NCBI GenBank assembly: GCA_032718475.1
Contig: JAUCBJ010008709.1
Coordinates: 1 to 64,000, forward strand
DNA: 64,000 nucleotides
Source of the DNA: Nemertoderma westbladi
Taxonomy: Eukaryota; Xenacoelomorpha; Nemertodermatida; Nemertodermatidae
Direction of reading: 5' to 3'
In this document: piece by piece, positions 54,241 through 64,000 of the stretch
Layout of the letters: the number at the start of each line of letters is the position of its first letter
Position numbering within the stretch: the first letter of the stretch is position 1
The notes under the pieces: model-generated
Databases searched by the model: none
The model's input: the letters and a program-made list of their open reading frames with translations, nothing else
What the model was told of the DNA's origin: nothing
Made by a program: the position numbers and the translations under genes

Positions 54241-56296
54241 GTGAAAGATTCATACAAGTGTCTGGTCGAGATTCTGGTGAGACGTCTGGCGTAATGTCAG
54301 GTCTAGCGTCCAGGTCATTAGATTTCGTCCGCCTTGTTTCCTCTTGACCTTGGCGTTGGCTTTCGCTTTAGATTTGACAACTGTGTCGATTTTTATCTCG
54401 GCACCCTCTGGTATGGTATTGGTTGTCGCGTCGAATAACGGTGGCCATTCGTCTGATGGTCGCTGTAGGAAATCGGGTCCTCTAAACCAAAATGATTTAT
54501 TGTCCGGTTTACAAAAGTCGATCAGTAGCATCCCCAGTGATGCGATGTCAGCTAGGTTCAGCTTCCCTGGACAGTGACGCCAATCTTGTTTGAGCGACCG
54601 GTCTAGTATTTCAGCCCGTCTGTTGGCTACGAAAGTCTTGAACTCAAACGCTTCGTTGTTTATGTACCAAAGTACCAACGTCGCATCCATCCAATATGTG
54701 ACCTTCAAGTTAGCCTCCAGCTCGCGTTGAACTAAACTGACAATATCGGTGGATATCGTCCCGGCTTGCAGCTCTCCATGAGGTACAGTCATATACTTGA
54801 ACGGCACTGTTCTAGCCCTTGAAGTAACGAGAGACACTTCGTAGCTGTCCAATGTCACTTGTCGTTTAAGGTATAAAGTAACCCCCAGTCCATCCTTACT
54901 AGCGTCACTGAAGCTGTGAAGCTCTAAATCGGCAGGAAAGGTGGTCTGCAAAGGAAAATATACCCTTGGTATGGTGTAGTCTTGTAGGAACGTCAGTTGG
55001 GCTTCCCAGTCCCTCCATTGCTCAGCTAACTTTTCTGGGATGGGATCGTCCCATTCCAGTCCGGCTTGCCAAATGCTGCGGAGTATGATCCTAGCATGTA
55101 GGATCACTGGACTAATGAAACACAATGGGTCATACAATTGACTCATGGTCGATAAGCAAGTTATCTTAGTGAGAGGTCTAGTCTGGTCGTTGGACCTTAC
55201 ACGTACCCTAAAATTGTCGGTGTTAGGGTCCCAACTAAGTCCTAATACTTTGGTCGTAGGTAGAGGTTCTAGGTCTAAGTCCAAGTCACCTCCACTGCGA
55301 TCGGTCGGGTCAAATGAGTTCACTAGTTCGGGTTCGTTGGAAGCGAACTTCAAAAGGCGGAATCCGCCCTCAGCGAGACAATCCTGGAGTTGGTGTGCTA
55401 CGGTCATAGCGCACTCCAAAGTGTCACAACTCTTGAGGCCGTCATCCACGTAGAAATCTCGTTCCACTGTCCGAGCTACTTCTGTGTCAAATTGGTCTTG
55501 TCTGTCTAATGCGGTTTGCTTTAAGGCGTACATGGTGCAGTTGGGGCTGTCCCTGGCTCCGAAAACTCTTACCTGCATTTGGTAAGTTTTTGGCGGAAGT
55601 TCTAAATTTCCGTCCGGATACCAAAGAAACCTCAAGCTGTCCCTGTCCCGCTCCAAAGCCTTAACCTGGTGAAACATGGCCTCTACGTCACAGGTGAAAG
55701 CCACTTTGCGTTGTCTAAAACGCATTAGGACTCCCATGAGGTAATTATTCATATTCGGCCTGTCCATCAATTCGCTGTTCATAGACATCCCTTGGTAAAG
55801 TGCTGCGCAGTCGTTGACTACACGCACCTTGCCAGGTTTGTCCGGGTGTCGAACAAAATGATGTGGCAGGTAATATGTCTGATCTGTGGTTACCTCGGGA
55901 TTTAACATCCTAATGGCGAATCCCTTTTGGAGATACGTCTGAAGTGGCGCATTGTATTGCATATGGGCCGTCTCATCACGCAACAATCGCTGCCTTATTG
56001 ATTTGAGTCGCCTCAAAGCAAGCGGATAGTTGTTAACGAGCTTAGGTTGTCCATTGCGCCACAACATGCCAACCTCGTAGTGGCCATTCGCGGTCTGGCG
56101 AATGGTATCTCTCATAATATTTAATGACCGTTTTTCCTGTTCTGACATAGCGGTCTCGTAACTACCGGGTTCTGCTGAGTCCTGTTCCAACCATCGAATG
56201 GTCCGTTCAGTCAGCAGTCGGTCAAGCGCTGCTTGCACTGCGCCATGGTCCTCGTCCACGTCTTCGTCCGCTGCGGTGGCTAGTGTCAATGTGTCT

Positions 56297-56316
56297 GGTA
56301 GGCTCGCAAGCCTTCC
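56297..56316 (-). repeat. BEL3 palindrome H3, copy a
   Basis: GGTAGGCTCGCAAGCCTTCC on the plus strand; 8-bp stem with one mismatch, loop CGCA. Minus strand reads GRLASLP. Confidence 0.85.
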
Positions 56317-56374
56317 GGTGTCACTAGTCGGTGTCGAATCGTCGTGTGGCGGTTTGACAACTTCTTGATCTGTC

Positions 56375-56394
56375 GGTAGGCTCGCAAGCCTTCC
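56375..56394 (-). repeat. BEL3 palindrome H3, copy b
   Basis: Identical 20-mer to copy a, GRLASLP frame. Confidence 0.85.
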
Positions 56395-56452
56395 TAGATC
56401 AATGACCGGTGTCGAAGCCTGGTGGGTGGGGTCAATGACCTTCGGATTTTTC

Positions 56453-56472
56453 GGTAGGCTCGCAAGCCTTCC
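56453..56472 (-). repeat. BEL3 palindrome H3, copy c
   Basis: Identical 20-mer, GRLASLP frame; copies a-c are 78 bp apart. Confidence 0.85.
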
Positions 56473-56851
56473 AAAACCCTCGTTCATCGAGTCATCCACA
56501 GCAACAACCCTTTGGTCTTCAGTAGTCAATACAACCTGGTTTACTGCAAGTAGTTGTAAGTCAGAGGTCCGTGTGGTCGTGTCCAGATCAGTTATGTCAG
56601 TATCAGTTACGTCTGCGTTTGCGATGCAAGTCTGTCGTAGTGCAGTCTGTACAATTGGACCACAGGAATGTGAAGGAAAATTATCTATCGTAGTAGTCAA
56701 TGAACTACACGTACTCAAAACGTCGTCCTCCTGGTCACTTACCTCTAGTGAATGCACTGGTGCTCTAGTATACCAACCTATGGGAGTTCTACATGCGTAG
56801 GGGTTGCCCGCTGTAATAACAGATGGGCATGTCTCCCATACCTGATGTAAG

Positions 56852-58297
56852 TTAAACTGGTCTGTCCGCGATTGAACGATAATTAACAGGACATTCCGGT
56901 ATTCCAAGGTGTCGGAAATACTTACGATCTTCCGGTGATTGCTCTGGCACAGGGCCGAGCAAGTTACTAAAGTCCTTCGTAGCTGCAAAGGTCAAATTTC
57001 TTACCGGAAGTAATGAGCGCTCCTCCTTGCTGTGTTCCGCTTTGGAAAGAAGAGTGTCTAAGGTTAGTTTTACTCTTGTCACTGGAATCGCTCGCTTACC
57101 ATGCATGCTGCTTACAGTATACTGAGCAGTCTTACCTTGACTCATGTCCGTAACCACGTCGGCTACTTGTTCGTCGACATAACTATGCGATGACGCAGAG
57201 TCTAAGATAGCGTATATACGCTTGCTCCCTCGGGTTCCGGTAATCTTTATAGGAATCACGCTAAACCCTTTCAATTGGTTCTGTGTGAGGAGTGTTACCG
57301 ATGGCTGTTCCTCCCCGCATGCACGTAAAAGGTGTCGTCTTCCTCCTCGTCCTCGTCCGATGATTCCGATTGATCCATACAGTCTGTGTAGAAAGTACGA
57401 ATCTCGCGCACGCTCTTTATAAAGCACGTCGCATCTAGCCGCTTTATCTAGATACTCTCGTCGAAAGCGTTTGGTCGGAGTATGACTGTTCGTGTGAAGT
57501 AACGTGTCATGGTTACGTCCACACAGAGGACATGTATCATCGCTCGGGCAATCCTTCCGGACGTGTCCAGGCTTTGTACATCTCCAATAAGAATCCAAAG
57601 ATCGAATTTGGAGTCTCCTCTCTTCAACTCCCAACTCCCTAAATGCGCGACATCCACAAATATTATGTACGCTATGGTTTCTGCCGTTCCTTTCGCAATA
57701 TGAGCATCCCGCAAAGTCTGCCGGCAACTGTTGTCGTGGCTGCTTGGTGCCGATAGGCGTCAGAACTTTAGAAGTCTCAGTTGGGGTGGCATAGGTAATG
57801 GCTTTCGCGTTTGTCGGCAATGGTTTGGTCTGAGTCGGCGCAGCAATAGTTATCCCTTCTGCCGCTATATGGTGATCAGTATAGTTCGATCGAGTCTCTA
57901 CTACGGCCTCCCGCGAAATCAGTTGGTAGACGTCGGTGAGTTTCAGTAGTCCGCCAGCCTCTTCACTCTGATACTCGATGCGTCGCCATTCTCGTGGTAA
58001 TCGATGATGAAGTCGACCGATTATTCGAATGAGAACTGTCGGTGCGTTAGCGTATTCGAGTTGTCCAATGGACCATAAAGTCCCTATAGCGTTTTTTATT
58101 TCGTCCGCGAGACGTAAAAGATCGATCGGTTTCAAAATACTTCCTCCTCTACAGAGGTCTTCAATAATGGATTTAGCCATGGCGATGTTGCCGCCGTAAA
58201 TCGAATATAGACGGTCGTACACCAACTCAAAGGCATCTGGAACACCGATGAAGGTTTCCGCTAATCGTTTCGGCTCACCAGACAAAACTTGGAGCAA
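56852..58297 (-). pseudogene. BEL3 Gag (DUF1759, knuckles) and protease
   Basis: 481 codons from a Met inside DUF1759, which in BEL1 starts about 60 residues earlier. Upstream reading continues in this frame to about 58470 but is broken by a TAA. Cys/His clusters (~residues 210-275) are followed by the aspartic protease with LDSAS, complete here with the flap-side segment that BEL1 lacks. It ends in a frameshift relative to the RT frame. Confidence 0.8.
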
Positions 58298-58356
58298 GTA
58301 ATTAAACTTCTCCGTCGAGGTGAAAGCACACTTAGCGATCTGGGACTCTACATAGT

Positions 58357-58746
58357 CTACCAGTGTACGCCAGTGTTACGTGTTGCCAGAGAACTTCGGC
58401 AGTTGTTGTGCCGGTAATCCGTGTCTAGCCGCAAACTTCGCAATCTCGCTAACCAAATCCAACTGTCCGCGTCCCTGTTCGGTTGCGTCGTCCAGTCATT
58501 CCCTTCCGCGCGTTGTCCGTCGGTAGGAAATATTAACGGGATCTTCTTCTCGATGGTTCGGAGTCTGTCTAGTCTCTGTTCTCTCCTTAGTGGTCGATGT
58601 TGTCTAGGTTGTTCCCACTCCACGCTGGTTCGTGATCGATCCGACGGTTGCGCTTCGAGTCGCTCTTCGAGTTGAGCTAGTCGGTCCGTTACAGGTCGTA
58701 TTATTTCGGCGAGTCTGTTGGTGCTGATCGCTTCCACTGGTTGCAA
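58357..58746 (-). pseudogene. BEL3 Gag middle fragment
   Basis: 129-codon frame with an Arg/Glu-rich helix (RLAQLEERLEAQ). A frameshift near 58450 separates it from DUF1759. It corresponds in position to the gag linker of BEL1 between the coiled coil and DUF1759. Confidence 0.6.
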
Positions 58747-58980
58747 CGTGGGTTTCTGTTGGGGTGTTTCTCATGGTGGATTGTCGATGTATGGGTTCGT
58801 CGTGTTCTCCTCCCGTTTGTAATCAGCCGCCGCTCCAGTACGGAATATTTCCCGTTCCGTCGACTCCGAGTCACTGGATGAGTTGCTGTCGTCCGGATAA
58901 GGTGGTTGGCGGGTTCGCGTATGGCGTATTACTCTTTGTCACGTTCGTTGTGGTCTGGGATCTACCGCTCTCCATCGTTG

Positions 58981-59000
58981 GGTAGGCTCGCAAGCCTTCC
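58981..59000 (-). repeat. BEL3 palindrome H3, copy d
   Basis: Identical 20-mer, with an extended match to copy e for about 25 bp further (ACGAAGTCGTAG...). Confidence 0.85.
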
Positions 59001-59059
59001 ACGAAGTCGTAGTTCTCGTTAAACTTGGTTCGATCCTGTGGGTACTCGCTTTCGTCCTT

Positions 59060-59960
59060 CTGGGCTCCTCCCCGAGGCGCACCCATGAGGCGGTCGTGTT
59101 TCCACCACCCCTGGGGCCAGTCCGACTGATGTTATTATCAGACCGGGCCAGAGGGTGGCCCGATGCATCCCGAGTTCTGTTTTCAGTCCCCCGATCACAC
59201 CGGCACAGCTCGTCGAACATGTAGCCAGATGGTCGGCTACTGTCAACTTACTGTGGCCTGACTGTACATTGAGCCAACTCAAAGTATAACAAAGAGTCAA
59301 CCGGCGGGTGGACCAGTCAATAGCGATCAAGCACCAAGGTCGCCCTTGGGCCTAACCGACGGTCTTGTCCCAAGTGGGCTTGCGCTACCCAACATGGAAT
59401 ATTGACACATTTTCACCCGCCTTGCCGGCAGTATTGAGGGGAAGTAAGTTCCGCAAACAATACTGACTAGCTCGAAAGCTAGGAACAAGTAACCACTTAC
59501 CAGTCACTGTACACGTGTACTCAACAGATGTTCACAAAATCAAGTACACAACGGTAAGCACAAAATCGAACACATACCATGCACACACAGAGGACAAAAT
59601 CGGGAAAGACAAAATCGGGGTCAAAATCAGAGGGGACAAATTGTATCGACCAACAGGCTAATCGAGAGTACCTTATTTTGCCGTCAGGGCAAAATAACTT
59701 TGTGTGCACAAAGTATGCTGGGGCGCAGTAGAGATATGGTCCTACTAATACCAGCGGCGTCTGGACCAACTGGCAAGCACTCGCAGTGGCCACACATACA
59801 ATCACGTGTACTCACGTACCCACAGCAACAGAAAGCTCAAAGACCCAAACAAATCCCAAAGACCAATCAGCTGAACATGGAGACAATAACATATAGTATC
59901 AAAAAAACGCGACGACCCTCACGAGTCCGCCGCCGCCTGCTGTGGGCACCCCTATAGAGA
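59060..59960. other. Unassigned insert-like block inside BEL3 gag
   Basis: Two copies of palindrome H3 plus about 25 bp downstream (58981-59024 and 60000-60043) bracket this block, and BEL gag similarity stops inside. It includes a run of ACAAAATCGG-like repeats (~59570-59635). No terminal repeats or target duplication found. Small frames here are not convincing genes. Confidence 0.4.
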
Positions 59961-60660
59961 CCTCACCTCTTTAGGCACCCACATCCATCTTCGTTGTTCG
60001 GTAGGCTCGCAAGCCTTCCACGAAGTCGTAGGTCTCGATAAACATTGGGTGCGGGGTCTAGTAAAAACATCAGAGTTAAGTGCTACTGTAGGTTTATAAA
60101 TGACTGGGTTCGCGCAGCACGTCACAGGTTTAACTTGTAATGGTTTACTCACCTGTTTTACCGTCATAAACGCAGGTTCGTCTCTCTCTACAAGTAAACT
60201 ACGGCTTACAGTAGGTGGAATACTTATCTTACCTGCGAGAATCGGAGATGAAGTCGCTCGTGGCTGCGGAATTGATTCCGACATAACAAACCTATTACCT
60301 TGCAAGGGTGATATTTCCTTCGGTTTTGCAACCATAACTGGTTTTACTGGAGTCGTGGGTTTGAGCATAGGAATAACTTGTGGAAAACGTTTACAGCAAT
60401 CCTCGACGAACTCCTCTCCTCGATCTATCACTCCCACACTTCCTTCCTCGATTCGCTCCTGAATTCCGTGATATTGAGTCTTCATGCGATCCAGGGCAGA
60501 CAAGTCATGTCCAGCTCGAGACCTTATAGATCTATCTTTCGCATCGAGTTCGAGGTCCTCTTGCGCGTTCGCCGCCTCGCGCGATCTACGATTTAGTTCG
60601 AACTGTAGTTGCATCTCCCTTTCGCGTCGATCGGCCACCTGTTGTTGTGCTGCTAACTCC
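59952..60660 (-). pseudogene. BEL3 Gag coiled-coil fragment, downstream of the LINE
   Basis: Arg/Glu/Gln-rich helix (QELAAQQQVADRREREMQLQ region) then a Pro-rich tail. The open frame runs into the LINE at 60660, where the first dozen codons of the 245-codon frame are LINE-derived. It continues the coiled coil at 62092-62321. Confidence 0.7.
60000..60019 (-). repeat. BEL3 palindrome H3, copy e
   Basis: Identical 20-mer in the gag coiled-coil tail, read in another frame as WKACEPT. Confidence 0.85.
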
Positions 60661-62085
60661 TGGGAGACTTTAATGCAAGTCTGCATCAATCACCTACATC
60701 GCCCTGGGTCTATAGCAATAGTGTTAACCGAAATTCTGTCCATCTTCAGGATTTTATCTCTGGAAATGGATTGTTTTCGGCTGGAACCCAGTTCAAGAAG
60801 CGAACTGGAAAGCTATGGACTCATAGTGGACCCAGTGGTCACAAGTCCCAGATAGACCATATTCTGTTTCGTAGGAAATACAGGAGCTCTATACAAGACT
60901 GTAATGCATTTACACTTCGACCCTTCTCCAGTGATCACCGCCTTATTGTGGCCAAGGTAAGACTTAGTCTGAGTGCTAGCAGAACAACGAAATCTGCCTT
61001 GCCACGGCATGACTGGTCCTCTCTGTTGCAACAGCCAAGTGTGAGATCCAGCTTCACACTACAGCTGAGCAACAAGTATGAGGCTCTTGCCTCTGAGGCG
61101 GCAGATCACTGTGAGGGCTATACTGCCTTTACAGAAGCAGTTAAGTTAGCAGCTGCAGAAACAGTTCCTGTATACCCTCGAAACAGGAAAAGGGCCCCCT
61201 GGACTGACAACAAAATTCAGAAGTGCCGAAATGACCTTCATAAGGCGCAGAAAGAGTCCCGACTCAAACAGACTACAGCGGCCAAGAATGCAGTTAAAGC
61301 TGCATCTAGGTCCCTGAACAGGCAGTTCTCTGTTAATCTACAGGAGCTAATAAACCAACAGGTTGATGCCATCAATGATGCTGACGACAGCAGGCAATCA
61401 TCCCAGGCATGGAAATCGATCAATCTGCTTACTGGGCGGAAAAGCCAACCAACCACCAAGGTTAAGGCTGAATCACCAGCCGATCGCCTCAATGGTTGGA
61501 AAGCCCACTTTGAAAAGCTCCTCAATAATGACAGGGTATTGCCTGATAACTTTATAGAAGTAAAAGTGTCTGAGTCTGTACTCCCAGATATTCCCATTGG
61601 CGATATCTCCTTTGCAGAAGTGAAGGCTGCTGCAAAGAGCATTAAGACCAATCGTGCCAGTGGAGTAGATGGTGTTCCCCCTGAGGTCTTTAAAATACCT
61701 GAGTGTTTAAAGCTCATCTATCCCATCATAGTAGACATGTACCGTACAAAAAGAGTCCCACAAGAAATGAAAACAAATAAGTTGGTGCCAGTTCCCAAGA
61801 AGGGCAACCTAACACTCTATGGTTCTTTTCGGGGAAGCTTGACACTAGAACAAAATCGCCTCCGCTTTGCAGGACATTGCTTTCGCCGTGAGGACCAGCC
61901 AGTGCATAATCTTGTACTTTGGCAGCCTCATGGAGTGAATAAGCATGGTGGACAGCCCATGACTTTCTTGAGACGCATCTTAAAGGACACTGGCCTTAAA
62001 GATGCGGATGATCTAGCAAATCTCATGTGTGATAGGGAGTTGTGGCGGTGCAATTTTGTTGACAAGCCGGCACAGCATTCTTAAA
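60657..62085 (+). pseudogene. LINE ORF2 copy: endonuclease end, linker, RT start and C terminus
   Basis: The frame runs from about 60657 to 62084; the 437-codon part from 60771 excludes the GDFN motif that begins at 60665. Endonuclease motifs: GDFN, QIDHIL, SDHRLI. A helical linker follows, then the start of the RT (NRASGVDGVPPEVFK, VPVPKKGN). There the sequence jumps to the C-terminal block (RLRFAGHCFRR... and DRELWR), so the RT core with its active site is deleted. The frame is otherwise open, so the loss is an internal deletion in an otherwise young copy. Such domain order is typical of CR1/L2- or RTE-like LINEs. No A-tail or target duplication seen. Confidence 0.85.
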
Positions 62086-62091
62086 AATGCA

Positions 62092-62321
62092 GCTGCAATG
62101 CAGCATGCCGATCCTAGTAGTAGTAACTCCGCTTCCTGTATAGCTAAATGAGCATTTATTTGTCGCGCCTCCAACTTGGCACGAGCGTCCGATGCTGCTT
62201 TCTTCCGTGCTAACTCATCGGCTGCTGCCTGTCGTGCTAACACGTCAGCTGCCGCCTGTCGTGCTAACTCGTCGGCTGCTGCTGCCGCTTCTCGCGCTAA
62301 GTCCTCCTCCAGTCTCCGCAT
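62092..62321 (-). pseudogene. BEL3 Gag coiled-coil fragment, upstream of the LINE
   Basis: Ala/Arg/Glu-rich helix with repeats of DELARQAAAD type, cut off by the LINE at ~62090. Its continuation is at 60660. Confidence 0.7.
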
Positions 62322-62370
62322 CTCCGATGCTTCGAATTCGGCTTGCGCTTTGAGTTTTGCAATTCTTGCT

Positions 62371-62559
62371 TCATCCTCTAATTGGGGGATGTGGAATTTG
62401 GTAGGCTGGCGAGCCTTCCGTAGATAGAACTTCCGTTGTCCCTCGCGGTTCGACTTCCATTTCTTCGATCGGTACGCCGCATCTACGAAGAAAATTGGTG
62501 AGCGTCTCTAACCTCCCGTCCAGGCAGTATAGTTCTTCTTCCTCTTCGGGTTGTAACAA
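62371..62559 (-). pseudogene. BEL3 Gag linker fragment
   Basis: Acidic stretch (PEEEEELY) between the N-terminal part and the coiled coil; holds palindrome H3 copy f. Frame differs from its neighbours. Confidence 0.45.
62400..62419 (-). repeat. BEL3 palindrome H3, copy f
   Basis: GGTAGGCTGGCGAGCCTTCC: the same arms with a changed loop (GGCG), read in the third frame as EGSPAY. Confidence 0.8.
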
Positions 62560-62626
62560 CGCGTCCGAAACTGACTCACCTAACAGTTGGTCGAGTTGTT
62601 CTTGCTGAGTCGATCCTACAACCGAC

Positions 62627-63148
62627 TTAAACTGGATGAGGCTTTCCCTCGCAATTCAAGCAAAAAGTAAAGTAAGTTGTAAAGTGAGTAAAGTTGTCGC
62701 CACACAACTCTGCAAGTTCGTGTAAACCTTTAAGTTTATCTACGGAAGCATGTACCCTACTTTCTATCCTTACCTGTAAGGTGTAGAACTCGTATCTCGA
62801 CATCGGGGCGGTTAACTCGCGTAAAACGCGAAAACCTTCTCCGAAGTTTCGAGTTATATGGGCCATGTGTCCTCCTATACTCCTAATAATGTTCTCCTGG
62901 CTTCCAGTCGAACTTACCATGTCCGGTTCCCGCGATCTGGTCTGCGGGACGGTAAGGAAATCTTCGATTCTGCCGTCGCCATGCGTTGCGGCTTCCGGTA
63001 TTTCCGTTCGGGGTACCGGCGACGCACGCGGTGTGACATCGGTGGAATCTCGGGTTCTCCTTCTTGGTTCGTCTACTGTCGATCTGTCCGGGTCGCACGA
63101 GTCATAGTCGGTAGGTGGGTATCGAGTCGAATGTGGTGTATCACTCAT
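62627..63148 (-). pseudogene. BEL3 Gag N terminus
   Basis: 173 codons from the Met at 63148, chosen because the upstream 48 codons of this frame derive from simple repeats. Acidic and Ser/Thr-rich start, followed by a helical region similar in place to that of BEL1 gag (residues ~130-260). It stops before the acidic linker. Confidence 0.65.
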
Positions 63149-63179
63149 GTCTATTATATACGTCAAGTACGGGTAATAA

Positions 63180-63245
63180 AATGTCAAAGTATCAGAATGT
63201 CGAAATGTCAAAATGTCAAAATGTCGAAATGTCCAAATGTCAAAC
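63180..63245. repeat. 8-bp simple repeat (TCAAAATG-like)
   Basis: About eight units of tcaaaatg/tcgaaatg upstream of the BEL3 gag start. Confidence 0.8.
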
Positions 63246-64000
63246 TCATCTTGATATATATATATCATATATATATACCCTAACCGGTACAAATAAAATT
63301 AAAGTATATAATAAAATATGTAATAATCTAGCCTACCGGCTAAATTTGTACGGATAAGTGAGATAACGGTATACGTTACCAAAATGTAGATCAACAAGTA
63401 CAAATAATAGGCAAAACAGCAACGTCTAATGGGAAATAAGTACCAACAACACTACTAATTAGACAGTGAAACCCACAAATTTTGAGTACTACTGTGCTCT
63501 TAAGTTTGAACGACACGAGTGGTAAAACTTACGCTCCTTTGATCTTCCAGTCGTGCAAATTCCCAAATACAAACCGGATGTGGGTCGTTCCGTTTTCGGC
63601 GTCGCGGACGAATTTTGTGTCTCCCAAACTTTGCGAAAAGCGGTCTAATCCCTCGAAGCAGTCCAGAAATGAGTCCTTGAGTCCTGAAAAGTCGAAGGTG
63701 GGAGTTTTACTTCTACTCTACGAAAAATCTTCCTAGGTACCGATACAACTTGGTCTTTAAACCCTATGTACCTTTTCAAGTACCGAAAGTAACACCGCAC
63801 ACACACGGCGTAAAACAAATTGCTACAAACTAACTATTAGCTAGTCAAATATTAAATACGAAACTACTAGCTACCCTAAAAGCCTACTGAAGCAGGGAAC
63901 GTTCTACAAATTACTAATTTTACTAATTTTAAATTATAAATATCTCCTACCTTTACAATAGCTAACAATATATATTTATATTCCTTACTGTAAAGTGCGC
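63246..64000. other. Unassigned flank of BEL3 (leader or LTR candidate)
   Basis: AT-rich with no gene. By position it should be the BEL3 leader or 5' LTR, but I found no match to the BEL1 or BEL2 LTRs and no second copy. Confidence 0.4.

Larger units (their letters stand above)
54250..56988 (-). pseudogene. BEL3 Pol fragment (RT and RNase H)
   Basis: 912 codons. Reverse transcriptase with FYVDDG, closely related to BEL1 in sequence; RNase H with FSDAS and a PHGELQAG segment. The frame stops just past RNase H at the satellite junction, so no integrase. Three copies of the GRLASLP peptide, each encoded by palindrome H3, lie in the linker between protease and RT (56297-56472). It overlaps the upstream frame by 137 nt in a different register; a frameshift at about 56870 separates them. 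Confidence 0.85.
54241..63148 (-). mobile_element. BEL3: decayed, truncated BEL/Pao element
   Basis: Minus-strand element whose gag starts near 63148 and whose pol ends at 54250, where satellite begins. The integrase, DUF5641 and 3' LTR are absent. A LINE insertion (60657-62085) splits the gag coiled coil, and several frameshifts and a stop are visible. No LTR was recognised to the right inside the window. It carries its own family of dispersed palindromes (H3). Confidence 0.85.

Overview
The window is eukaryotic, repeat-dominated DNA, almost certainly from an invertebrate metazoan. BEL/Pao LTR retrotransposons are known only from animals, and at least three are present, together with a Ty3/Gypsy element, fragments of a LINE with an endonuclease of the apurinic (EEP) type, and a satellite array of about 16 kb. 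I see no host gene, tRNA, rRNA or CRISPR. The species cannot be told from the sequence.

Layout. 1-2052: two copies (271-900, 1230-2052) of a non-autonomous element with subterminal inverted repeats and a 3' hairpin, Helentron-like in architecture. 2340-3520: an old, diverged BEL LTR piece. 3576-3845: a minus-strand LINE endonuclease fragment. 4238-54240: one satellite array of 46-bp monomers (about 345 monomers, with higher-order duplications) split by two nested BEL insertions. BEL1 (10226-26700) has 2071-bp LTRs differing at about 5 sites and a GATAT target duplication. BEL2 (30767-48424) has ~1.51-kb LTRs, visibly more diverged, and an AACAT target duplication. BEL2 itself was hit by a Gypsy element (41251-45180; identical 203-bp LTRs; AGTTT duplication). 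54241-63148: a decayed BEL (BEL3) on the minus strand, cut off at the satellite before its integrase and interrupted by a rearranged LINE copy (60657-62085). 63149-64000: unassigned flank or leader of BEL3.

How the parts work. Each BEL encodes Gag (DUF1759, zinc knuckles), an aspartic protease, reverse transcriptase, RNase H, an H2C2 integrase zinc finger, an integrase core and DUF5641. BEL1 has all of this in one 2732-codon frame, but the protease has lost a block just after its catalytic Asp. BEL2 is frameshifted and its integrase core is deleted. BEL3 is broken in several places. The Gypsy has gag and pol linked by what looks like a complete -1 frameshift signal.

Most interesting signals. 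(1) BEL2 carries, between pol and the 3' LTR where env would sit, a large accessory gene (now split by the Gypsy) with a degenerate RNase D/WRN-like 3'-5' exonuclease pattern followed by two CCHC knuckles. (2) Each BEL carries its own family of dispersed ~20-bp palindromes, lying in coding and non-coding DNA and in different reading frames, with compensatory stem changes in BEL1. (3) BEL1 and BEL2 have unrelated tandem stem-loops at the same place, just after the 5' LTR. (4) The BEL1 coding strand is loaded with splice-donor-like GTAAGT. (5) The Gypsy has a textbook slippery site plus hairpin.
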